NCBI RefSeq assembly: GCF_052119585.1
Contig: NZ_JBGQOJ010000001.1
Coordinates: forward strand, 248,001-312,000
Reading direction: 5' to 3'
Source of the DNA: JBGQOJ01 sp052119585
GTDB lineage: Bacteria > Pseudomonadota > Alphaproteobacteria > Rhodobacterales > Rhodobacteraceae
Length of the DNA: 64,000 nucleotides
A program made the translations under genes and the position numbers. The notes beneath the pieces were generated by a model. That model saw only the letters and a program-made list of their open reading frames with translations, did no database searches and was not told the origin of the DNA. Position 1 is the first letter of the stretch. Every line of letters begins with the position of its first letter. Shown here piece by piece: positions 48,955-56,553 of the stretch.

Positions 48955-50258
48955 TTCACAGCCCCCTCGGTCGCCGCGCCCGCCCCCAGAACACTATCCG
49001 TCAGTTCAGACAACGCCAGCGCCGCCGCCCCCTGCGCCCAGACCAGATCGCCCCAGGCGTTGATTTCGATACGGGGACGCGGGCGGTCGATGTTCAGTGT
49101 CATGCGGTTCATTTCCTCCAGCACCTCTTCTGCGTAAAGATAATCGAATCGCATACGCTCGCCAGACAGAATAATCAGATTCGGGTCGAACAGGTTGATG
49201 ATATTGGCCAGCCCCACGGCAAGGTATCGCCCCGCGCGGTGAAAAATCGACCGCGCCGCCTGATTGCCTGCCTTGGCATGGTCGAACAGGCTTTCCAGCA
49301 TGACCTGCGCCGATTGCCCCTCGCCACTGGTCCAGTTCAACGCGGTCGATGCCTCGCGGACCAGCGCATAATCCGACACATAGGCCTCCAGGCAGCCGCG
49401 CTGCCCGCAGCGGCACAATGCCCCGTCCATCTGCACCTTGATATGGCCCAGTTCCGTGCCAAGCCCCTGACCGCCACGAAACAGACGGTGGTTCAGCACC
49501 AGCCCCATACCAATGCCGTGTTCGATGGTCACAACGGCGAAATCGGACAGATGCCTGCCGCCGCCAAACCACAATTCAGCCAGTGTTACCAGATTGGCGT
49601 CGTTGTCGATATACACCGGCAGTCCAAGCCGTTTGGCGGCCTCGTCCCGCAAGGCGACATCGCGTTCCAGAAAAACCGGCGACCACAACACACGTCCCGA
49701 AGCGCTCTCGACGAAACCGGGCACACCCAACCCGACCGCAGACAGGTCCGACAGCGCCAGTCCCGCCTTCCCCAAAACCGCCGCGATCAATCGTTCTGTG
49801 TCGTCAAGAATATCCCCCAGTGACACCGGGCCAAGACGATGCGGAAAGCTGGCGTCGGCCACGCGGTTGCCCGCGAAATCAAGAATAACGGCGGTGTGCG
49901 AATGATCGCTCAGCTTTGCGCCAAGAACATAGTGCGCCGCGCCGCGCACCCCCAATGCGACCGGAGGACGCCCCCGCCCCGCATCGCCGTCGCGCGGCTG
50001 TCCTGCCACTTCCTCCAGCAGGCCGGCATCAATCAACGAAGAGGTCAGCGTCGTCACCGTGCCCGCGCTGACGCGCAGGTCGCGCGCCACGTCGACACGG
50101 GGGATCAGACCAGCTGCGCGAACATGTTCGAAAATTTGCTGGCGAATCGGGCGTTGTGCGTCGGATGATGTGGTTATCAGCGGGCCACAGCCCTTGCCAG
50201 CGTCTGATTCGCCGGGATCGGCCATCGGGCGGCCCGAAACAATTGCTTCAGCTTCCAA
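48951..50258 (-). CDS. xylR: ROK-family repressor of xylose utilisation
   Basis: A roughly 435-residue regulator: N-terminal winged HTH (RQQIFEHVRAAGLIPR then VDVARDLRVSAGTVTTLTS) and a ROK sugar-kinase-like domain with the zinc motif CRCGQRGCLEAY near residue 275. Divergent orientation from xylFHGBA identifies it as the xylose-responsive repressor. The proposed start is TTG 50258, with GGGAGG 8 bases upstream; ATG 50225, eleven codons later, lacks such a site. Its stop overlaps the CRTAC1 start. Confidence 0.88.
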   Translation of the reverse strand: MEAEAIVSGRPMADPGESDAGKGCGPLITTSSDAQRPIRQQIFEHVRAAGLIPRVDVARDLRVSAGTVTTLTSSLIDAGLLEEVAGQPRDGDAGRGRPPVALGVRGAAHYVLGAKLSDHSHTAVILDFAGNRVADASFPHRLGPVSLGDILDDTERLIAAVLGKAGLALSDLSAVGLGVPGFVESASGRVLWSPVFLERDVALRDEAAKRLGLPVYIDNDANLVTLAELWFGGGRHLSDFAVVTIEHGIGMGLVLNHRLFRGGQGLGTELGHIKVQMDGALCRCGQRGCLEAYVSDYALVREASTALNWTSGEGQSAQVMLESLFDHAKAGNQAARSIFHRAGRYLAVGLANIINLFDPNLIILSGERMRFDYLYAEEVLEEMNRMTLNIDRPRPRIEINAWGDLVWAQGAAALALSELTDSVLGAGAATEGAVK

Positions 50259-50362
50259 ACTTAAACCCTCCCAGGCGATCCTTGATCTGCCAATTAGTTG
50301 CGCAAAGATTGGCATGGGCGCATGATATGCGATAATTAACAGCTTTTTCCATAAAAATAATT

Positions 50363-50391
50363 TTGACAACTAAATTAATTAAGGACATTCT
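50363..50391 (+). promoter_or_regulatory. xylF promoter with candidate XylR operator
   Basis: TTGACA (50363-50368), a 17-base spacer and CATTCT (50386-50391) form a plausible promoter. Between them, CTAAATTAATTAAG (50370-50383) is a near-perfect palindrome where a repressor would block RNA polymerase. The AT-rich gap stands out from its surroundings and also holds CAATTAGTTG at 50291-50300. Confidence 0.6.
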
Positions 50392-50455
50392 CTTCTGCAT
50401 GGCGAAAATCGCCGTTTCGGTCTGAGGAGCCCGAAAAACACTGGGAGGATACTTT

Positions 50456-51481
50456 ATGCGTAATGCATTCATGCTGGCCGCAGCCATTGCTGCCGCCACA
50501 TCTTTTTCCGCACATGCTGAAGGCAAGAAAATCGGCGTAAGCTGGGCCAGTTTCCAGGAAGAGCGCTGGAAAATCGACGAGGCCGCAATGAAGGCCGCAA
50601 TCGAAGCCGCAGGCGACACCTATATTTCCGCTGACGCGCAGTCGTCCTCGGCCAAGCAGCTGACCGACATCGAGGCGCTGATCACACAGGGTGCCGACGC
50701 GCTGATTATCAACGCATGGGACAAAGATGCGATCGGGCCTGCTATCGACAAAGCTGCGGCCGAAGGCATTCCAATGGTCGGCTATGACCGTCTGATCGAA
50801 GACGCGCGCACCTTCTATCTGACCTTCGACAACAAGGGCGTGGGCCGCATCATCGCGGAAACCGTGTCTGCCGTTCAGCCAGAAGGCAACTATGCGATCA
50901 TCAAGGGCGATCCGGGCGATCCGAACGCCGCGTTCCTGCTGGAAGGCATGATGGAAGTGATCGGCGATGATGTTGCCGCAGGCAAGATCAAGATCGTCGG
51001 CGAGGCATTCTCGGACGGCTGGAAGCCAGAGAACGCCCAGAAGAACATGGAGCAGATCCTGACCGCCAACAACAACGCCGTTGACGCCGTTCTGGCCGAA
51101 AACGACGGTATGGCCGGTGGTGTTGTGGCAGCGCTTGCCGCTCAGGGTCTGGTGATTCCGGTCGGTGGCCAGGATGGTGACCTTGCCGCGATCAACCGTG
51201 TTGCACGCGGATCGCAGACCGTTTCGGTCTGGAAGGACAGCCGTCAACTGGGCAAAGCTGCGGGCGAGATCGCCTCTGCGCTGGCCGGCGGTGCTGCTCT
51301 GGATAGCGTTCCCGGTGCCACGATGTTCAACGGCGGCGAAAAGGGCGTTGAAATGAGCGCAATCCTGCTGTCCCCGACTCCGATCACCAAAGAGACACTC
51401 GGCACCGCAATCGACGCTGGCCACATCTCCAAAGAGATGGCCTGCGAAGGTGCGATGCCCGACGTTGCTGCTTGCCAGTAA
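50456..51481 (+). CDS. xylF: D-xylose ABC transporter substrate-binding protein
   Basis: A 341-residue periplasmic sugar-binding protein with a signal peptide ending at AHA-EG (residue 22). Family segments are GVSWASFQEERWKIDE near residue 29, LIINAWDKDAIGP, VGYDRLIEDA near 111 and NGGEKGVEMSAILLSP near 295. ATG 50456 follows GGGAGGATACTTT. It is the first gene of xylFHGBA; a stable hairpin after it probably raises its mRNA level over the rest. Confidence 0.95.
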   Translation: MRNAFMLAAAIAAATSFSAHAEGKKIGVSWASFQEERWKIDEAAMKAAIEAAGDTYISADAQSSSAKQLTDIEALITQGADALIINAWDKDAIGPAIDKAAAEGIPMVGYDRLIEDARTFYLTFDNKGVGRIIAETVSAVQPEGNYAIIKGDPGDPNAAFLLEGMMEVIGDDVAAGKIKIVGEAFSDGWKPENAQKNMEQILTANNNAVDAVLAENDGMAGGVVAALAAQGLVIPVGGQDGDLAAINRVARGSQTVSVWKDSRQLGKAAGEIASALAGGAALDSVPGATMFNGGEKGVEMSAILLSPTPITKETLGTAIDAGHISKEMACEGAMPDVAACQ

Positions 51482-51495
51482 CGGCTTAGCGTCCT

Positions 51496-51530
51496 CCGGC
51501 GTCGGCCAATCGGTCGGCGCCGGTTCTTCC
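51496..51530 (+). terminator. Hairpin between xylF and xylH
   Basis: A 12-bp stem CCGGCGTCGGCC / GGTCGGCGCCGG (two G-T pairs) with an AATC loop is followed by TTCTTCC. In ABC operons such hairpins stabilise binding-protein mRNA or partly end transcription. Confidence 0.7.
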
Positions 51531-51639
51531 CCTTCCATGAACCGGCTGATGAATTGCATGTGCCCGCGTGGCCCTTTGGCCTGATACCGGCCTTGGCCCC
51601 GCCCGCAACTCATTCCCCTGTAAAGCGCTGGACCCGGAT

Positions 51640-52968
51640 ATGACCGATACACCCATCCCGACCCCGAAACCCGCCTCGAGCGAGCAGAGCCTAAGCCCCG
51701 TCACCCGTTTTTTGCGTGCGACCGAGATTGACACCCGCCTTGTGGGCATGATCGGCGCTCTGGCGCTCATCTGGATCGGGTTTCACTTCTATGGCGCCAT
51801 CGTCAATGGCTACGGCGCGTTTCTGACACCGCGCAACCTGTGGAACCTGTCGGTTCAGACCTCCTCGATCGGGATCATGGCCACCGGAATGGTGCTGGTC
51901 ATCATCACCCGCAACATCGATCTGTCGGTCGGCGCCGTGCTGGGCCTGACCGCGATGATCATGGGGCTGGTGCAGGTGCAACTGCTGCCGCAAGTCCTGG
52001 GGCTTGGCAGTCCGGTCATCTGGATGATCACCATTGTCGTCGGCATCGTCTGTGGCGGGATCATCGGGTCGTTCCATGGCTGGCTGATCGCCTATCGCGG
52101 CATCCCTGCCTTCATCGTTACGCTGGGCGGCCTTCTGGTCTGGCGCGGCTGTGCGTTTCTGGCCGCCGGGGGCCGCACGATTTCCCCTGTCGATCCGACC
52201 TTTGCGCTGCTGGGCGGCGGGCCTTACGGGGCTGTCGGCTCGACCGGCAGCTGGATCGTAGGCATCCTTGCCTGCATCGGTGTGCTGTGGATGCTGCGAT
52301 CCGGGCGCAAGCAGCGCCAATTGCATGATTTCAGACTTCGCCCCCTGTGGGCCGAGGCGTTTCTGGGCATCCTTGGATGCGGCATGATTATCGGCGCGGT
52401 GCTGCTGGTCAACGCCTATCCCTGGCCCAAGGGGATCGTGAATGCCTATGCCAAAGCCAACAACCTGACCGTCCCCCCCGAGGGCCTGTTCATCAGCCAC
52501 GGCTTTGCAATTCCCGTCCTGATCCTGATCGTTGTCGGCATTCTGATGACCATCCTGATGACCCGCACCCGCTTTGGCCGCTATGTGTTCGCCATCGGTG
52601 GCAACCCCGAGGCCGCCGCCCTTGCCGGTATCAACACCCGCTGGATGACGATGAAGATCTTCACCCTTATGGGTATGCTTGCCGGGCTTTCGGGCGCGGT
52701 CGCCTCGGCCCGCCTGAACTCTGCAACCAATGCGCTGGGGGTGTTCGACGAGCTTTACGTGATCGCCGCAGCGGTGATCGGCGGCACCTCTCTGGGTGGC
52801 GGGCTTGGCACCATCTACGGCGCGATCCTTGGGGCGCTGGTGATGCAGTCGTTGCAAACCGGAATGGTGCTGATCGGATTTGACACCGCCATCCAGCAAA
52901 TCGTCGTCGGTTCGGTCCTTGTCATGGCCGTCTATCTCGACAACCTCTACCGCCGGACATCGAAATGA
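51640..52968 (+). CDS. xylH: D-xylose ABC transporter permease
   Basis: A 442-residue inner-membrane permease (BPD_transp_2 family) with a soluble N-terminal stretch and about ten helices. It contains TRNIDLSVGAVLGLTAMIMG near residue 88, GIPAFIVTLGGLLVWRG near 155, and the coupling segment FAIGGNPEAAALAGI near 317. ATG 51640 has only a weak site (CCGGA), in line with expression from the xylF transcript. Confidence 0.94.
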   Translation: MTDTPIPTPKPASSEQSLSPVTRFLRATEIDTRLVGMIGALALIWIGFHFYGAIVNGYGAFLTPRNLWNLSVQTSSIGIMATGMVLVIITRNIDLSVGAVLGLTAMIMGLVQVQLLPQVLGLGSPVIWMITIVVGIVCGGIIGSFHGWLIAYRGIPAFIVTLGGLLVWRGCAFLAAGGRTISPVDPTFALLGGGPYGAVGSTGSWIVGILACIGVLWMLRSGRKQRQLHDFRLRPLWAEAFLGILGCGMIIGAVLLVNAYPWPKGIVNAYAKANNLTVPPEGLFISHGFAIPVLILIVVGILMTILMTRTRFGRYVFAIGGNPEAAALAGINTRWMTMKIFTLMGMLAGLSGAVASARLNSATNALGVFDELYVIAAAVIGGTSLGGGLGTIYGAILGALVMQSLQTGMVLIGFDTAIQQIVVGSVLVMAVYLDNLYRRTSK

Positions 52969-52979
52969 AGGAGACCACC

Positions 52980-53738
52980 ATGGCCAACAAAGGAACTCCT
53001 CTGGTCGAGTTGCGCAATATCTCGATCTCGTTCGGCGGTATCAAGGCTGTCGATCATGTCACCGTCGATCTTTACCCCGGCGAAGTGGTTGGTCTTCTGG
53101 GCCACAACGGCGCCGGAAAATCGACCCTGATCAAATGCCTGTCGGGTGCCTATCAGGCAGATCACGGTGACATTCTGATCAATGGCCAGAAGGTCGAGAT
53201 CAACAACCCCCGCGACGCCCGCGGGCACAACATCGAAACGATCTACCAGACACTGGCGCTGGCCGATAACCTGGATGCCGCGTCCAACCTGTTTCTCGGG
53301 CGCGAACTGGTGAATTCGCTTGGCTTTGTCGACGATTCCAAGATGGAGGCGGAGACGCGCAAGATCATGGCGCGGCTCAACCCGAACTTCAAAAAGTTCA
53401 ATGTGCCGGTGTCGGCGCTATCGGGTGGTCAGCGGCAGTCGGTGGCCATCGCAAGGGCGGTGTATTTCAACGCGCAGATCCTGATCATGGACGAGCCGAC
53501 AGCGGCCCTTGGTCCGCATGAAACCCAGATGGTCGCGGAACTGATCCAGGAACTGAAGGCACAGGGCCTTGGCATTTTCCTGATCGAACATGACATTCAC
53601 AACGTCATGAACCTTTGTGACCGGGCCTCGGTGATGAAAAACGGACAGCTTGTCGGGACAGTGAATGTGGACGAGGTGACGGACGAGGAAATCCTCGGGA
53701 TGATCATTCTGGGCAAAAGCCCCGAAAGGGCCGCGTAA
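52980..53738 (+). CDS. xylG: D-xylose ABC transporter ATP-binding protein, single domain
   Basis: A 252-residue ATPase with Walker A GHNGAGKST near residue 39, Q-loop TIYQTLALADNLDAASNLFL, signature ALSGGQRQSVAIARA and Walker B ILIMDEPTAALGP near 165. E. coli XylG is a tandem protein of about 510 residues; this one has only one ATPase domain and would act as a homodimer. ATG 52980 has AAGGAG 6 bases upstream; ATG 52965, overlapping the xylH stop, is less likely. Confidence 0.93.
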   Translation: MANKGTPLVELRNISISFGGIKAVDHVTVDLYPGEVVGLLGHNGAGKSTLIKCLSGAYQADHGDILINGQKVEINNPRDARGHNIETIYQTLALADNLDAASNLFLGRELVNSLGFVDDSKMEAETRKIMARLNPNFKKFNVPVSALSGGQRQSVAIARAVYFNAQILIMDEPTAALGPHETQMVAELIQELKAQGLGIFLIEHDIHNVMNLCDRASVMKNGQLVGTVNVDEVTDEEILGMIILGKSPERAA

Positions 53739-55177
53739 TGTTCATCGGCCTCGATTTGGGCACATCAGGGCTGAAGGCGGTCCTGATGACACCGGACCAG
53801 CGGGTGGTCGCGGAAGCAAATGCACCGCTCAAGGTCAGCCGCCCGCATGCGGGGTGGTCCGAACAGGCACCAAGCGACTGGATCGCGGCTGCGGAACACG
53901 CGCTGGACACTCTGGCGGCCCGACATTCGTTGAAAGACGTATCGGGCATCGGGCTGTCGGGCCAGATGCATGGTGCCGTCTTGCTGGATTCCTCGGATCA
54001 GGTTCTTCGCCCCTGCATCCTGTGGAACGACACCCGCAGTCACGCCGAAGCCGCCGCAATGGACGCAGACCCGCAGTTCCGGCGGATCACCGGCAACATC
54101 GTTTTCCCCGGTTTCACCGCGCCGAAACTGGCATGGGTCGCATTGAACGAACCGCAGGTCTTCGACCGTGTCGCAAAAGTCCTGTTGCCCAAAGACTACC
54201 TGCGGCTGTGGCTGACCGGCGAACATGTGGCAGAGATGTCGGATGCCGCCGGAACCAGCTGGCTGGACACCGGCGCGCGCGATTGGTCCGATGCGCTTTT
54301 GTCCGCCACGGGTCTGACCCGCGCCCAGATGCCCCGCCTTGTCGAAGGCTCTGCCGTGTCCGGCACCCTGCGGCCCGCCCTTGCCAGCCGCTGGTCTATG
54401 CCCGGCCGAACCGTTGTTGCGGGTGGGGGCGGCGACAATGCCGCCTCTGCCATTGGCGTTGGCGTGGTCAAGGCCGGTGACGCCTTTATCTCGTTGGGGA
54501 CCTCCGGCGTTCTGCTGGCCGCCAATGACGGCTATCAACCCGATCCGGCCACCGCCGTGCATACGTTTTGCCACTGCCTGCCTGCCCGTTGGCACCAGAT
54601 GGGGGTGATCCTTGCCGCTGCCGATGCGCTGGAATGGTTCGCCCGGCTGACCGGGCAATCCGCCGCCGCACTCACCGGAAATCTTGGCCCGCTTGCCGCC
54701 CCCAACCGCCCGCTGTTCCTGCCCTATCTTGGTGGCGAACGCACCCCGCACAACGACGCCACCGTGCGCGGCGCGTTTCTGGGGCTGGAACACGCGACCG
54801 ATACCGCCGCAGGCGCCCGCGCCATCCTTGAAGGCGTGACCTACGCCATCCGCGACAGCCGCGACGCGCTGGCCGCGACCGGCACCCGGATCACCGATCT
54901 GATCGCGATCGGCGGCGGCAGCAAATCCGACTATTGGCTGTCGGCCCTTGCAACCGCGCTGGATACCCCGATCAACGTCCCCGTCGCGGGCGACTTCGGC
55001 GGCGCCTTCGGGGCCGCACGTCTGGGTATGATGGCGGCCACCGGCGCGGGCGAGGAAATTGCCCACAAGCCCGCCATTGCCCGCATTATCCAGCCCGATC
55101 AATCCCTTGTTCTGGCCTTCGACGCGGGCCATGCCCGTTATAAATCAGCCTATACCGCCATCAGGAGCCTGTCATGA
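53738..55177 (+). CDS. xylB: Xylulokinase
   Basis: XylB phosphorylates D-xylulose to xylulose-5-phosphate. The 479-residue FGGY-family kinase has GLDLGTSGLKAVLMTP at the N-terminus (phosphate 1 loop), GLSGQMHGAVLL near residue 77, CILWNDTRS near 100 and DAFISLGTSGVLLAANDG near 248. Its ATG overlaps the xylG stop by one base. Confidence 0.95.
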   Translation: MFIGLDLGTSGLKAVLMTPDQRVVAEANAPLKVSRPHAGWSEQAPSDWIAAAEHALDTLAARHSLKDVSGIGLSGQMHGAVLLDSSDQVLRPCILWNDTRSHAEAAAMDADPQFRRITGNIVFPGFTAPKLAWVALNEPQVFDRVAKVLLPKDYLRLWLTGEHVAEMSDAAGTSWLDTGARDWSDALLSATGLTRAQMPRLVEGSAVSGTLRPALASRWSMPGRTVVAGGGGDNAASAIGVGVVKAGDAFISLGTSGVLLAANDGYQPDPATAVHTFCHCLPARWHQMGVILAAADALEWFARLTGQSAAALTGNLGPLAAPNRPLFLPYLGGERTPHNDATVRGAFLGLEHATDTAAGARAILEGVTYAIRDSRDALAATGTRITDLIAIGGGSKSDYWLSALATALDTPINVPVAGDFGGAFGAARLGMMAATGAGEEIAHKPAIARIIQPDQSLVLAFDAGHARYKSAYTAIRSLS

Positions 55178-56472
55178 GCGTCTACTTCCATAATATCGAT
55201 CCCGTGCGCTTTGACCCCGATGCAGACGGGCTGGCCTATCGCCACTACAATCCCGAAGAGGTCGTGATGGGCAAGCGGATGGAGGACCATCTGCGCTTTG
55301 CGATCTGCTGGTGGCACAATTTCGCGTGGCAGGGCGGCGACCCCTTCGGCGGCCAGACGTTTGATCGCCCGTGGTTCGGTGACACGATGGACCATGCCAA
55401 GCTGAAGGCCGACGCCGCCTTTGAAATGTTCAATATCCTTGGCGCGCCCTACTACTGTTTCCACGACGCCGATATGCGCCCCGAAGGTGCCGATTTCGCG
55501 GAAAACACCCGCAATCTGGAAGAGATGGTTGATTATCTTGGCCAGAAAATGGCCGACGGCGGGCCGAAACTTTTGTGGGGCACGGCCAATCTGTTCTCGC
55601 ATCGCCGCTTTATGTCCGGGGCCGCCAGCAACCCCGACCCCGATGTTTTTGCCTTTAGCGCCGCCACCGTGAAAACCTGCATGGACGCCACCCAAAAGCT
55701 GGGCGGAGAGAACTATGTTCTTTGGGGCGGGCGCGAAGGCTATGAGACGCTGCTGAACACCGATCTGAGGCGTGAAAGCGAACAGATGGGGCAATTCCTG
55801 TCGAAGGTTGTCGATTACAAGCACAAGATCGGTTTCAAAGGGGCGATCCTGATCGAGCCTAAACCGCAGGAGCCGACAAAGCACCAATATGACTATGATG
55901 TCGCGACAGTTTACGGATTCCTCAAGAAATACGGGCTGGAGGAGGAAGTGAAGCTGAACCTCGAACAGGGCCATGCGATCCTTGCGGGCCACAGTTTCGA
56001 GCATGAGATCGCCATGGCCACCTCGCTGGGGTTGCTTGGCTCGATCGACATGAACCGCAATGACTATCAGTCGGGCTGGGACACAGACCAGTTCCCGAAC
56101 AACGTGCCCGAAGTGGCGCTGGCCTACTACGAGATCCTGAAATCAGGCGGCTTTACCACTGGCGGCACCAACTTCGACGCGAAACTGCGGCGCCAATCGC
56201 TGGATCCGGTGGATCTGATCGCGGCGCATGTCGGGGGTATGGATGTCTGCGCGCGGGGGTTGAAGGCGGCGGCCGCGATGCTGATGGACGGCGGATTGGA
56301 AAACGCCCGCGCCGCCCGCTATGCGGGATGGGACACAGCCGAGGCACAAGCAATGCTGCACAACGGCACGCTCGACAGCATCACCGCCGATGTGCTGGCC
56401 AAAGGTATCAATCCGCAGCCACGGTCGGGACAACAGGAAGTCCTGGAGAACCTCGTCAACCGCTTCGTTTGA
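55174..56472 (+). CDS. xylA: Xylose isomerase
   Basis: XylA converts D-xylose to D-xylulose. The 432-residue class II enzyme shows WWHNFAWQGGDPFGGQTFDR near residue 47, the catalytic His in CFHDADMRPEG near 100, metal ligands in IEPKPQEPTKHQYDYD near 232 and EQGHAILAGHSFEHE near 268, and GSIDMNRNDYQSGWDTDQFP near 292. Start overlaps xylB by 4 bases (ATGA). It shows that xylose is used by the isomerase rather than the Weimberg route. Confidence 0.97.
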   Translation: MSVYFHNIDPVRFDPDADGLAYRHYNPEEVVMGKRMEDHLRFAICWWHNFAWQGGDPFGGQTFDRPWFGDTMDHAKLKADAAFEMFNILGAPYYCFHDADMRPEGADFAENTRNLEEMVDYLGQKMADGGPKLLWGTANLFSHRRFMSGAASNPDPDVFAFSAATVKTCMDATQKLGGENYVLWGGREGYETLLNTDLRRESEQMGQFLSKVVDYKHKIGFKGAILIEPKPQEPTKHQYDYDVATVYGFLKKYGLEEEVKLNLEQGHAILAGHSFEHEIAMATSLGLLGSIDMNRNDYQSGWDTDQFPNNVPEVALAYYEILKSGGFTTGGTNFDAKLRRQSLDPVDLIAAHVGGMDVCARGLKAAAAMLMDGGLENARAARYAGWDTAEAQAMLHNGTLDSITADVLAKGINPQPRSGQQEVLENLVNRFV

Positions 56473-56495
56473 ACGGCACTGTCCCCGCCGAAGAT

Positions 56496-56550
56496 CAATC
56501 TTTTTTGAAAAGATTGTCCGCCTCCGGCGGGGATTTTCAAAGAACAAAGA
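56496..56550 (+). terminator. AT-rich hairpin and repeat fragment after xylA
   Basis: CAATCTTTT pairs with AAAAGATTG (56496-56516, 9 bp, 3-base loop), followed by GCCTCCGGCGGGGATTTTCAAAGAACAAAG, which resembles the dispersed intergenic repeat. It is a probable end of the xyl operon and of the converging ABC permease gene. Confidence 0.55.
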
Positions 56551-56553
56551 AAC

